A stretch of 64,000 bases of DNA from Symmetrospora coprosmae (lineage: Eukaryota > Basidiomycota > Cystobasidiomycetes > Symmetrosporaceae): positions 248,001 through 312,000 of the forward strand of contig VUYT01000005.1 in NCBI GenBank assembly GCA_008802785.1, written 5' to 3'. The notes under the pieces were generated by a model. It had not been told where the DNA came from. It did no database searches and worked only from the letters and a program-made list of their open reading frames with translations. Made by a program: the position numbers and the translations under genes. Below, in pieces: positions 1 to 9,680 of this stretch (the first letter of the stretch is position 1; every line of letters starts with the position of its first letter).

Positions 1-732
1 CATCCCGAGCAAGAGTATCTGGACGACATCGCCTCGCTGCAGCAATACATCAGCGAGGAGCTCAACGTCCGGCAGATTACTCTGTCGAGCGACGAAGCCG
101 CATGCGGAGTCAAGTGGAAGGTCGATGCCGACTGGCCGGTGCTAGGCAAGAAGCTGCGGAAGGATCTGCCGCGGCTCAAGAAGGCGCTCCCCACTGTGAC
201 CAGCGAGCAGGTCAAGGAGTACCTCACGAGCGGCGAGATCACCATCGACGGCATCAAGCTCGTCGCGGGTGACCTTACCACGCAGCGCTTCGTCGAGCTG
301 CCCGCGCCAGCAGCGCCCGCCAACGGCACCGACGGTGCCCCAGAAGTCGACGCGGCGCAGTACTCGAGCGACTCGAACAGCGACGTTGTCATTCTTCTCG
401 ACGTCAAAATGCGGCCCGACTTCATCCTGGAGGCGTACGCGCGCGAGGTGGTCAATCGCGTTCAGCGCGCACGAAAGCGCGCCGGGTGCCAGGCCACGGA
501 CGACATCGAGGTGTACTTTGCGTACTCGCACGATGACGAGGCTGGGCGCACGCTAATCTCGCAGGTACTGAACGACAAGAAGGACATCATCATGCGCGTA
601 CTGAAGAGCGTGCCGCAGGACGATAGGCAGCGAGACCAGAGCCGGCCAGTCTTTTACCGCGATGCGGACGAGGACGAGCAGGAAGTCGGAGGGGCCAAGT
701 TCAAGATTGTGTTACTCGAGGCGGGCAAGTAG
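1..732 (+). CDS. ILS1: Cytosolic isoleucyl-tRNA synthetase, C-terminal part (5' end outside window)
   Basis: The reading frame is open from base 1 to the TAG at 730-732, so only the last 243 residues are present. The enzyme charges tRNA-Ile with isoleucine in the cytosol. The visible part is the C-terminal appendix of eukaryotic class Ia IleRS: 'LDVKMRPDFILEAYAREVVN' followed by 'RVQRARKRAGCQATDDIEVY' is the conserved block after the anticodon-binding domain, where 'AREVVNRVQRxRK' is shared by fungal and animal enzymes. The catalytic HIGH and KMSKS motifs would lie upstream of the window. No intron is needed here. The gene converges on the glucanase at 974-2769, with 241 bases between the stops. 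Confidence 0.9.
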   Translation, partial: HPEQEYLDDIASLQQYISEELNVRQITLSSDEAACGVKWKVDADWPVLGKKLRKDLPRLKKALPTVTSEQVKEYLTSGEITIDGIKLVAGDLTTQRFVELPAPAAPANGTDGAPEVDAAQYSSDSNSDVVILLDVKMRPDFILEAYAREVVNRVQRARKRAGCQATDDIEVYFAYSHDDEAGRTLISQVLNDKKDIIMRVLKSVPQDDRQRDQSRPVFYRDADEDEQEVGGAKFKIVLLEAGK

Positions 733-973
733 ACTTCGGGGTTCGGGGCCAACGGCTGTCACCGTTAGCAGGTTAGAGTCAACTGCATCGCCTGTCGCCG
801 GATTGGAGTAAACTGGTCATTGGCGTAGAGCCGACCTGCATGCGTTGCCTTCGCTAGACGGAAATAACTACAGGATAGCCCTAAAGGCTGATGCGAATGA
901 TAGTGTCCTTTGATGGCACGTACTTTCTGGGGCACGCGCCAACTTGCTTCTTGCTGGTCTCGAGCCCGAACCC

Positions 974-2769
974 CTAGTTCCTGGAAGTGGCGGAAGGGAA
1001 GGCTCGCGTGACAGTTGGCGAGATGCTCGGGACGGGAGACACGTACGTGTCGGTCGTGTTGCCGAGGCGGCAGAAGTCAGGAAGCGAGTAGATGTACTCC
1101 TCGCTCGTCTGGCCGGCCTCAGGAAGCGGCACGTGCCCGTTCATCGCGACGTCGACGAACGAGTACAGAGTAAAGTTCTCCGCAGTCTGCTGTTCATTGC
1201 TGTTGTGGTATGCGTTGACGCGGTAGCTAGCGCCAGAGAGAGGCCAAGCGTCAATATACAGAGGCCAAAGAGCGAAAGACTCGGTAAGGCGGACTCACTT
1301 CCAGAAGACTCCGCCAGCCGACTGGGCCCATGCGCGAGCTTGGGTGCTGAAGAACCTGCCAACCCAGTCTGGGTTGTTGAGGATGTCGGTCGAGAGCGAC
1401 CATTCCGTGACTGCTACGGGCACTCCGTAGTTGGCGTATCGCTCGGCGCGGTTGCAGACCTGCTCGAGCATGTAGTCCTGATCCTGAGTGCCCCAGTTGC
1501 GGCCAACATATGGGTGCTCGCTAACAAAGAGGAGCTCGGGGTCCTTGCCGTTGATGAACCCCTGCCAGAGCGCCATGGGGTCCGAGTCTGGCTTGCCGAA
1601 CGCGAATGCCATCGGGATCGGTGGCGTGAGGGCGGCCAACTTCGCGTACGTCCGCTCATAATAAGCGAGCAGCGTCTGGTAGTCCTGCTCGTTGTAATAT
1701 ATGGGCTCATTGACAACTTCTAGGTGACTTATAGCCTCGCGATATGGCGAGGTCGTGATGTACTCGATGATGGCGTCGACGGCGTCATCGCCATACTGCT
1801 GATTGTCGCCCTGGTACCAGTTGCTGCATGACGAAGAAGCGTCAGTCTACTGTCCCAGAATAGAAGCGAAGCCTCGCGAGCGCATTCAGTTGCATTCGAT
1901 GCAGCAAAGCACCGTCGGCAGACTCACTTGTAACCGATGCGCCCGGACGGCTGCTCGCCATTTTGGGAGCCAGGCATACCGTGCAGGTCGATGCCAACGT
2001 GCAGACCGTAATTGTATGCCGACTGGAGGACACGAGTGATCTGCTCAACCTGTCCAGCCATCGACGCGTAGGGTGTTCCAGCGGGCTCGGCGATCCATGC
2101 CCAGTAGCCGACGGGGATGCGGAGGTGGTTGAATCCGCTCTCCGCGATGAAGCGGATGTCATCGTCTGTAATCCAGGTGTTCCAGTGCTCCAGGAGCGTG
2201 GCATTCTTGTTGTCACCCTGGATCTCCGACCAGGTCCACTCGTCTTCGGCTTGCTCGTTGCTGGTAGAGACGAACCATTCCTCGTCCATCCATCTCTCAA
2301 GGACAAGCCCTGTCGAAGCGATGGCAGTCAGCGAATGAACGATGGCCTCATATCGTTCTTGGCGGGAAACGCTGCTCACAGTTTCCGAGAGAGACTCCGT
2401 CTATGGCGAGGGAAGGCGGACAGACTTGTCAGTACAGGCATATGTTCCGCTGCCATCGCTCCAAGGCGCACTTCGAGCCGCACGTCACTCACGCATTTTG
2501 TCTGTCGTCCAGTTCCAGCTCCAGTCTCTGGTAGCATTGTTTCCAGCACCGCCACTGCCGCCTGCGACTGCGCTCGATGTAGGCAGGGCGCCGCCGGAGG
2601 TCGCGCCTGAGCTGGCAGTGGGGAGATTGCCTGTGGTGGCAGTCGCCGTTACGCCTCCAGCCTGTCGCTTCCAGACAGGTACACCTCGTCCTGCGAGAGG
2701 AGAGGCCGATGTCACGGCAGTGAGGCCGAGAAGCAAGAGGGCTGAGGTCGAGGCTGAAGAGGATCGCAT
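974..2769 (-). CDS. Secreted glycoside hydrolase family 5 glucanase (exo-1,3-beta-glucanase type), 5 exons
   Basis: Cell-wall glucan hydrolase of the yeast EXG1 type, secreted. Exons read 2769-2493, 2400-2380, 2309-1928, 1823-1299 and 1226-974. The start gives a signal peptide (MRSSSASTSALLLLGLTAVTSASP) and then a Thr/Ser/Gly-rich linker. Splicing the 21-base exon restores the family signature GVSLGNWLVLERW (usually GVNLGGWLVLE). Further on come DIRFIAESGFNHLRIPVGYW, the acid/base Glu in EVVNEPIYYN, the His of SEHPYVGRN and the nucleophile Glu in PVAVTEWSLS, so every catalytic element is present. The last exon has the usual Y-R-V-N ending. Substrate preference (1,3- or 1,6-beta-glucan) cannot be told from sequence. 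The 'GGW' to 'GNW' change is slightly unusual. Confidence 0.88.
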
Positions 2770-3281
2770 CTTTCGATGTCGTCGATCAATCTGTCAGGAG
2801 GTGTTCGAAGTTGTCAGGAGATCAAGTGGCAGCGCTCTTGCTAGGCCACCCACCGGTACCTTCACTTTGCGCTTCTTTGCGCTCTCTCCCTCCCCCTCGT
2901 CCGAGGCTTCTTTCGCCTTGCCGCTCTCGGCGGACCCGCATTCTTGGCTGGTGTGGCAAAAGCTTCACACGCTCGGGCAAGTGCCGAGAAGTCGGGTGAG
3001 TCAGATGCACGTGACTGGGCCTGGGCCCTCCCGCCTCCGTCACGGCGAATGGTGGTCATTCTCGAGCTCGGACCCTCCGTGTCTCACCCCACTGGCGGTT
3101 CCACAAGAAGCTTCCCAGTTCGCCCTCGAAGCTCGTATTCCAGCGGCTTCACCGCCAGCCTCGACGCCTGGCACTGTTTCAACACGCAGTCCAGTCAGAA
3201 CAGGACAATTGCAAAGTCGCCTGCTGCCGCTCCGGACGCTCCCTCTGCAGGCACTACCGGTACCGCTTGGCACCTGTCGAG
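2770..3281. promoter_or_regulatory. Divergent promoter region between glucanase and methyltransferase-like gene
   Basis: 512 bases separate the two start codons, which point away from each other. I see no TATA box I would trust and no open frame that looks coding. The stretch is CT/GA-rich (for example 2880-2925) as expected for 5' UTRs and promoters in this genome. Confidence 0.45.
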
Positions 3282-4497
3282 ATGGACACATCCACCGGCT
3301 ACACTCGCGTCCACAAGGCCATCTCGAACAGGAATAGCAATGGCAGGAAATACCTTTACTTTGGCCTGGGAGCTGTCTTCCTTGTCACCCTCGCCTTCTA
3401 CAACCACGACGCGGCCGGGTCAAGCTATCCCCCGCCTGCTTCTTCTCCTCGTCCGTTGGCTTTCCCTCAACAAGATGTCCCTCCGGAGCATACTGACGCT
3501 GGAAGGTCCACAGCCTCAGTCGAGGAGATCGCAAAGGTAGAAGAGGTTGCAACAACCACGCTCACTCCTGGGGACACGCGCAGGCTCTCGTGTACGTTCA
3601 GGGTCGAGGAAGGCGTCACCCGATAACGTCTGCTGAAACGAGGTTCGCTATTTTGCAGTCGAGAACGTCTACAACACGAACGAGTGGAGTAGTACGGAGA
3701 GTCATAGCGGGAAGGGTAGCACCCTCAAGTACACCGCTCGCGTGCGGAAGCTCATCGACTATGCGGTGGAGAAGTACGGGTTGCACTCGATGGTGGACGC
3801 GCCGTCAGGTGACTGCAACTGGCAGCCGACGCTCAATAGCTTTGCCCATCTCAACTATACTGGGATTGACATTGTCGCCAAGATCGTCCTGGACAACGCC
3901 AAAAAGTACAAGAACTTGAAGAATGCGCGGTACATGAATCTGGATCTCGTCCAGGACGAGCTGCCGAATGCAGACTTCTTCCTGGTCAGAGATGTCATTC
4001 AGCACCTTCCGCTGGAAGACGGCGTCCAGATCATCAAGAATGTCGAAGCGACCTGTGCGTGCACTGGAAGGCTGAATGCGGACGTGGAGTCCAGCTCTCT
4101 CACAATGCTGTACCTGCAGCTGCCAAGTACCTGATCACCAACTTCCACGTCAACAAGGAGAAGCGTGAAGCAGTTCCAAATTGGAACATTGACCCTGGTG
4201 AGCCTCCTTGACGTGGGCGTCCGGCTGGCCGAGCGAGCGACCTGACGCGTGACCATTTTCGCCGGTGCAGGACGCTTCTTCCCCAATAACGTCATGCTGG
4301 CGCCGTATAATCTTCCAGAGCCTTTGGCTTACATTCTCGACATGGACGACGATTATTTCGCGCGCGAAGGGCCAGAGATGCACATTAAGCTTGTCGGAAT
4401 CTGGAAGCTGCCTGTGCTCGGACGGGGCGACGGTAAGGCATTCAGTGTCGACTTCGATCAAGCGAAGGATATAGTGCACCTGCACGATGGTCTCTAG
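3282..4497 (+). CDS. Membrane-anchored SAM-dependent methyltransferase-like protein, 4 exons
   Basis: Exons 3282-3591, 3659-4054, 4120-4197 and 4271-4497. The ATG at 3282 is chosen; an earlier in-frame TTG is not a start. The N-terminus has about 25 polar residues and then one hydrophobic helix (KYLYFGLGAVFLVTLAFYNH), a type II anchor, followed by a Pro/Ser/Thr stem. The luminal or outer part looks like a class I methyltransferase: FENVYNTNEW, motif I MVDAPSGDCNW, LNYTGIDIVAKIV, motif IV-like ADFFLVRDVIQHLP, then YLITNFHVN and PYNLPEP. Similar soluble domains occur in bacteria and animals and are mostly uncharacterised. The spliced protein is about 336 residues. The substrate is unknown. A Golgi or ER location is inferred from topology only. 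Confidence 0.75.
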
Positions 4498-4889
4498 AGC
4501 AGGAGAAACCCGTGTGAAACGTATCCCGGTCCGTGTGGCCCAATTGGTAGCCGGACAGAAATGCAGAGCCAGGTCGGACTGAGCCATGTATTTATACTCG
4601 AGCAAACGAATGCTACTGGTACTGTTCTTGACGGTGAGCTTCCTGGCCAGAGGCGTCCCCGAGCTGCTTGTCGAGCTGAGCGCGTCCACATTTGTCGGCA
4701 AGATCCCGATCATTCGCCACTCTTTTGTTCCGCTGTCCGTGCACGCTGCCTTGCGGTCAAATCAGGTCTTTGCTGCCAGTGTGAACGGCTACGCTTTGAT
4801 GCCATTGTCGACCGTCTCCATAGTACTATCATACAATTAGGCGGGCATGTGCACCGGTGAAAGCGGATGCCAGCAGAAGAATCAAACAA
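4498..4889. other. Convergent intergenic region, no gene seen
   Basis: 392 bases between the stop codons of the methyltransferase-like gene (+) and the unknown gene at 4890-5855 (-). It presumably holds both 3' UTRs. The open frames here have no family resemblance. Confidence 0.5.
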
Positions 4890-5855
4890 TCAGGCTCGCC
4901 CGCTGGCGCCTTTACCAGCCTGGCGATAGCGCTCCAGCTTTTCGTGTGCTTCGTAGTTGTAGTGCGCACCAGTCCCATCAACGAGCGTCTCCCTCAAGAG
5001 CGCCTCTTTGTGCTTGTCCCTGAAGCCGCCCTCGTCCTCTAGCCTCCGCCAGAGAGCCTTGCCGCACTCGAAGGTTATGGGGCAGATGTCGTTGTCGAGG
5101 TGCTCGTTAATCGCCGACCAGGGGCGCTGCAAGTTACGGATGACGGGAGAGTTGGCCCGCCAGTGTCGGCGCTGCAAGAGCCCTGCCCCGCTCGCGCTTC
5201 GCTTGCGGGTAGCGAGCAGACGGGCATACGCAGCGTCGAGGGCCTTGTAGTGGCCTCGCTGGTGTCCGCACATCTCGCAGAGTGCGCTGTGTACTTGCAG
5301 GTACACTTCAATCATTTCGTCCAAGGAGGTGGTGTACACGCCGTCGATACACTCCATCGTCTCGTCAAGCCTGTTCATGAGTCGTAGGAGGATCGCCAAA
5401 AGCTGCTCGACCCGAGCCAGTGCCTCTGCGGGCGGGAAGGCATCGGAACTTATCGCGGTGATGGTGTCGCCGTAGATGTCGTATCGGCTGGTGCGGGTAG
5501 GGTAATCTGATCGGGGAAGGAGCGATATCTGAGTGAGTACCGCAGATGGGGCCGGGGAGGTGGTTGTTTTGCCTCGCAGAGGCTGAGTCCGAGTTGGGGT
5601 GGACGCAGGGGGTTGGCTGTGTTGCGGAATCCTACATCAATCAGCGGATGTTACGATATTGGCAGGAGCATTTGCGAGGGATGGCAGGCCTCACCGAGGT
5701 TGACGGGCAGTGCTCAGCTGGCGTATGAGGTTGATGCACGGCACCGGCAGGATACGCGGAGTGTGCTTGACAGCAGCGAAGGACCGGCCTTGCTGGCGGA
5801 ATGCTGCCGCGAGAGGAGTGGAGATTGCGCGAAGGGCAGACAAGGCGAAGGTCAT
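4890..5855 (-). CDS. Unknown protein, probable mitochondrial targeting sequence, 2 exons
   Basis: Not recognised. Exon 1 is 5855-5695 and exon 2 is 5631-4890, giving about 300 residues. The first 50 residues are rich in Arg, Ala and Ser with no acidic residue (MTFALSALRAISTPLAAAFR, then QQGRSFAAVKHTPR), which looks like a mitochondrial presequence. A low-complexity Thr/Pro/Ser stretch follows. The C-terminal two thirds is mostly helical, with LARVEQLLAILLRLMNRLDE, a Cys-containing EMCGHQRGHYKAL segment and EGGFRDKHKEALL. The join is supported by unbroken frame and sensible composition on both sides. A mitoribosomal or respiratory-assembly role would be guesswork. Confidence 0.6.
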
Positions 5856-6193
5856 GTTGTGCGTTCGAAAAGATGCGGCAGTACCAGACTGCTGCGGAAC
5901 GAGATGGGGCAGAAAGGCGAAAGGATGCGAGAGATGCGGGGACGTGAGATGCGGAAGAAGAAGAGGAGCGAGACAGGAATTTATAGTGCTCTTATAGTAC
6001 TGAGTGTGTGGATTAGCCTGTACGGGTTCCTTTTGTTCGGATGCGGTCAGGCGGCCGAGCTCGGCCTTTTCATACATGGATGGCCTGTGTTCCTCGAGCG
6101 TCGGCCGCGGGCCCTTGCGAAGCCACCCAGGTGCGTATACACGAATGTTGTGCGACAGCGCAGTAGCGATACAGCTTGGTAATGACATTCTCT
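5856..6193. other. Intergenic region, probable promoter and 5' UTR of the gene at 4890-5855
   Basis: 338 bases between two minus-strand genes. On the minus strand it is CT-rich, with repeated TCTCATC/CCTCTT motifs (about 5920-5985) just upstream of the start codon, like other promoters in this window. No coding potential seen. Confidence 0.4.
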
Positions 6194-9176
6194 TCATAGC
6201 TTGGCCTTCCCTTTGCGCGTCTCTTGTGGCGAGAAGCCCAGCTCTGGGTGCTTGACGAAGAACTCTAGAGATTTGGGGTTGAGCATCCCGCTATGCATGG
6301 ACAGGCAGCAGGGACGAGAAAGGTCAGTGAACAGAGCTGCAAAGCACAATGCCGCATGCACGGGAGCTACACGGCACACTAACCTGGTATTGAGCGAGCT
6401 GGGCGCGGCGCCGTTCACGACTTTCTTGACGGCCACCTCGACCCTCTTCGCATTGACAGTGTACTGTAGGAGGCGATGTGATGCAGGTCAGCCATATGCT
6501 CCAAACAACGGCTTTGACCGTGGCATACCGGTATATCTGCAATGAGCACTCGATGTTAGCGACGCAACAGGAGACGGCTTAGACTGGCTAGAACTCACCT
6601 TGGCACTCGATGATCTTTGCCGGCACATGTCGACGCGACAGCCTGGTTCTGATGGCATCTTGTATGCGCGTGACTAGCTCTGGCGATAGCTTGGCCCCGT
6701 GCAGCGGCTTGACGAAGAGCACTCTGGAAGAATGTGCGGATATTCAGGTACGCTTCAAGGTCAGGAGCGTCTTCCGGAAACTCACACTCGCTCATCGCCA
6801 TCGGGAGTCTTCTGTCCGACGGCGATGCAATCGTCAACCCTGCGGATGGCAACCCGTCTTCAGCTCCATGGTTAGCGATGCATTGCCTGCGTTCGACCTA
6901 CGCATCCTTCATCTCCTCGACAATGGTGTACAACTCGGCCGAGCCGAAGCGGACGCCCTGAGGATTCAAGACGCCTGTGCAGACATACGTGTACTCCTCA
7001 GCAATTGTCAGAAGGCAGCAAGTGGGGAGAGCTGACTCACCATCACTGCGGCCCAGCATTGTGATTCCCTTCGTCTTTGGGTCGACCGACACTGGAATGC
7101 ATTTCTGTCAATCTGTCCGCCCGCCAATGATCATGCGTTCATCGTAGCTCACTGTAATCCGCCTGGTACCACACGGTCTGGTCCGGGTAATGGGTGAAGT
7201 AGGTGCTCTTGAGCTTTGTGCCTTTCTCATCATCGCCCAGGAAGGCGAGTGGAAGATTCGGAAAAGGTGCCGAGATAACAAGGTCTCCCTCTTCCCCTTC
7301 CTTAACTGGCTTGCCAGCGTCGTCAAAGCACTCGAGCTTGATGCCGAGCATCGGACACTGAATGACGCCGGCATATATGGGTAGGATTGGGTTGGCGCCA
7401 ATGAAGGCTGCACAGACGTCCGTTCCGCCGCTACCGTTATTGATGAAGACATCCTTGATGTCGTTGCGGATGAACTCATACAGCTCGGCTTTGAGCGGCG
7501 AGCCTGCGCTGAAGATCGTCTTGAGGCTCTTGAGGCTATGCGTCTCCCTCGGTTTGTAGCCTTCTTGCAGGAGGATCTGCAGGTAGCGCGGCGACAGACT
7601 GAAGGAGGTTACTCTGCGGAGGGAAGCAGAAGAATTGGGTATTGTTCTCCGCAATGCGGATGCTGTCCTGCACTCACTTGTGCTCGTCAATGAGATCGAA
7701 AAGAGCCGTCTTGTTTGGATAGAACGGGTTGCCATCGTATACGACAAGGCACATGCCTAGGGAGAGCTGATTGACCATCTGATTCCTGAGAAGATGTAGG
7801 CATCGTAGGTTCAGCTTCTCTTTCCGACATCTGAACAAGGCCATATGCAACTTACCACATCATCCAGCCTGGAGACGCAAGAGGCGCTCAGCGAGTGGCT
7901 CTGTCGGCTCGGCAGGCGAAGCACGTACCTGTAGTGGTGATTTGGAGTTGACAGTCTCCCGCCTGCAGCTTGTTGTGCAGCAGGCCCTGCTTCTTCATCT
8001 CGAAAGTCATGCCCATTTGATTGTGCACGATGGCTTTTGGCTTGCCGGCTGTTACAGCATTGATCAGCCACATGTCGCAAGCGAGAGGTACGGAAGTCGT
8101 CTATGGGCCCACTTGTGCCTGACGAGTACAGAACCCAGAGGGGTGCCGTAGCAGGTCCGCGCCAGAACTTGATCTCGCGCGCGGACTGGTCGAGGAAATC
8201 AGGGTACGCGAGCGACTTGACTCCGGCATGAAAAGTGGGTGATCGTCCCCTGGGTCTCCGATCCTTGTCAAGCTGGCCCACTAGCACAACGTGCTTCAGG
8301 CCACCCGGTGCCAGCTTCGACACGACCTCGGCGAGCTTGGGGAGAATGTCTATCTCCTTGCCGCCGACACGGTACTTGTCTGCAGAGAGAAGGACCTTTG
8401 GGCGGAGCTGGGTGAAGCGTTCGAGGATGGCAGAAACGCCGAACTCTGGTGGCGACGAGCTCCAAACAGCTCCCAGAGAGGATGTTGCCAGGACCATGAT
8501 GACGGCCTCTATGCATAGGAAGGAGGTCATCAGTTCCAGTGTGATAGTTCACTCAGATCTTGAGCAGCTGCACACACCTGCGTTGTTCGGCGTGAGGGCT
8601 GCAACCTTGTCTCCCGGGCCGACGCCCAGCTTCCGCAGCCCGCTTGCGGCTCTAGCTACCTCGAGGTACAGCTCGTCGAAGGTGAGCTTCCTGATGAAGC
8701 CGCTATCCAGTCGCTGCTGTCGCGAAGCCTTCTCTCCGAGCGACGGACTCGGCTCGATGCACGAGACGACAGCCAGCTGCGTCTTTGACCTGGCGTGCTT
8801 GTGCGAGAGCAGCATATTCTCCGCCCAGTTCAGGTGAGCATGGCGTGCCATCTTGCCCGTGTCGTGCATGGGCACTGTTGCATCGAAGAGCTTGGGTGAC
8901 AGTCGCAGTCGCGTCAGTTTGAGCGAGTCTCCGCAGTCACGCATCATCAGCCCCCACCGGCTGAGCGCCCTTCTCGCCGATGACGCCTGACCAGTCCCAC
9001 AGTGCATTCCAGAAGTGGTTGATGTTCTCTGGGTTCGAGATGCTCCATGCGTGCAGGCTCCAGTAGTCTCCCTCCTTGAAGTCGGTCCCGTGGCGCTCAT
9101 TCACGAACAGGCGAAACTGGTTCAGGGCGCTCTCGCGGATCTCTGTGGCAGACGGCGTCCAGTGCAGAGGCGCCAT
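6194..9176 (-). CDS. Acetoacetyl-CoA synthetase (ANL superfamily), many exons
   Basis: Activates acetoacetate to acetoacetyl-CoA with ATP and CoA (EC 6.2.1.16), a cytosolic entry point for ketone bodies and branched-chain breakdown products into sterol and lipid synthesis. The start at 9176 gives [20 protein letters not shown], then HLNWAENML, the AACS-specific [13 protein letters not shown], the P-loop-like A3 motif [18 protein letters not shown] (split by an intron), [32 protein letters not shown], the hinge region [14 protein letters not shown] and [12 protein letters not shown] near the end. At least nine exons are needed. The first intron, after GAQP, appears to use an AAG acceptor at 8893-8891. 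The order and content match full-length enzymes of about 680 residues. Confidence 0.9.
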
Positions 9177-9680
9177 GTCGACAGAGGGGTTAGCTAGTAG
9201 AGGGTGCTAGATGCGGTTGTAAGGCAAGGCAAGGGCAAGAGCCATCCAAGCTGCACTCTGCTGCTCGAGCTCTCTCGCGCAGGACCGGCTTGTCATTTGG
9301 CCGGCGAGTGCGGCAAGAAGGGAGGAGCCGGGCGAGAACGGCCAAGGCGACGAGGACAGGGTGTTTGGCATTGACACGATACGGAGAGCAGAGCAGGAAA
9401 GTACGATACACGTTTGGAAGGAACTGCTTGAGAGCGATATGAAGTTGGGATAACGGATACACGACTGCTGTGCGTGGTTGCTGGAGACAGGGAGAGACGG
9501 AGGGAGAAGGCATGACGACGAGCATGACGACGAGCATGACGACGAGGAGGATCCAGGGAACAGGAGGGTCTGTCGAATGATACACGGCAGTCACAATCAC
9601 TGGCGTTGCGACTTCCAACGGGTCAGATTTCGAGATACACCTTGCGAGCAATGGCTGGTGGGGCCGGCCACCTCAGTGAC
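9177..9680. other. Intergenic region with short tandem repeat
   Basis: 504 bases between the acetoacetyl-CoA synthetase start (9176, -) and the end of the FHA gene (9681, -). It should hold the synthetase promoter. The open frames contain no recognisable domain. A three-copy 12-base repeat lies at 9511-9546. Confidence 0.4.
9511..9546. repeat. 12-base tandem repeat, 3 copies
   Basis: The unit CATGACGACGAG is repeated three times without a mismatch, followed by a partial GAGG. Confidence 0.9.

Noticed and set aside
944-1723. Long plus-strand open frame of about 260 codons
   Set aside because: It lies antisense to the GH5 glucanase exons, whose catalytic motifs are clear; the frame has no family pattern.
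9190-9651. Minus-strand open frame with a hydrophobic Val/Met-rich stretch
   Set aside because: The stretch is the translation of the 12-base tandem repeat; no homology and poor context between two real genes.
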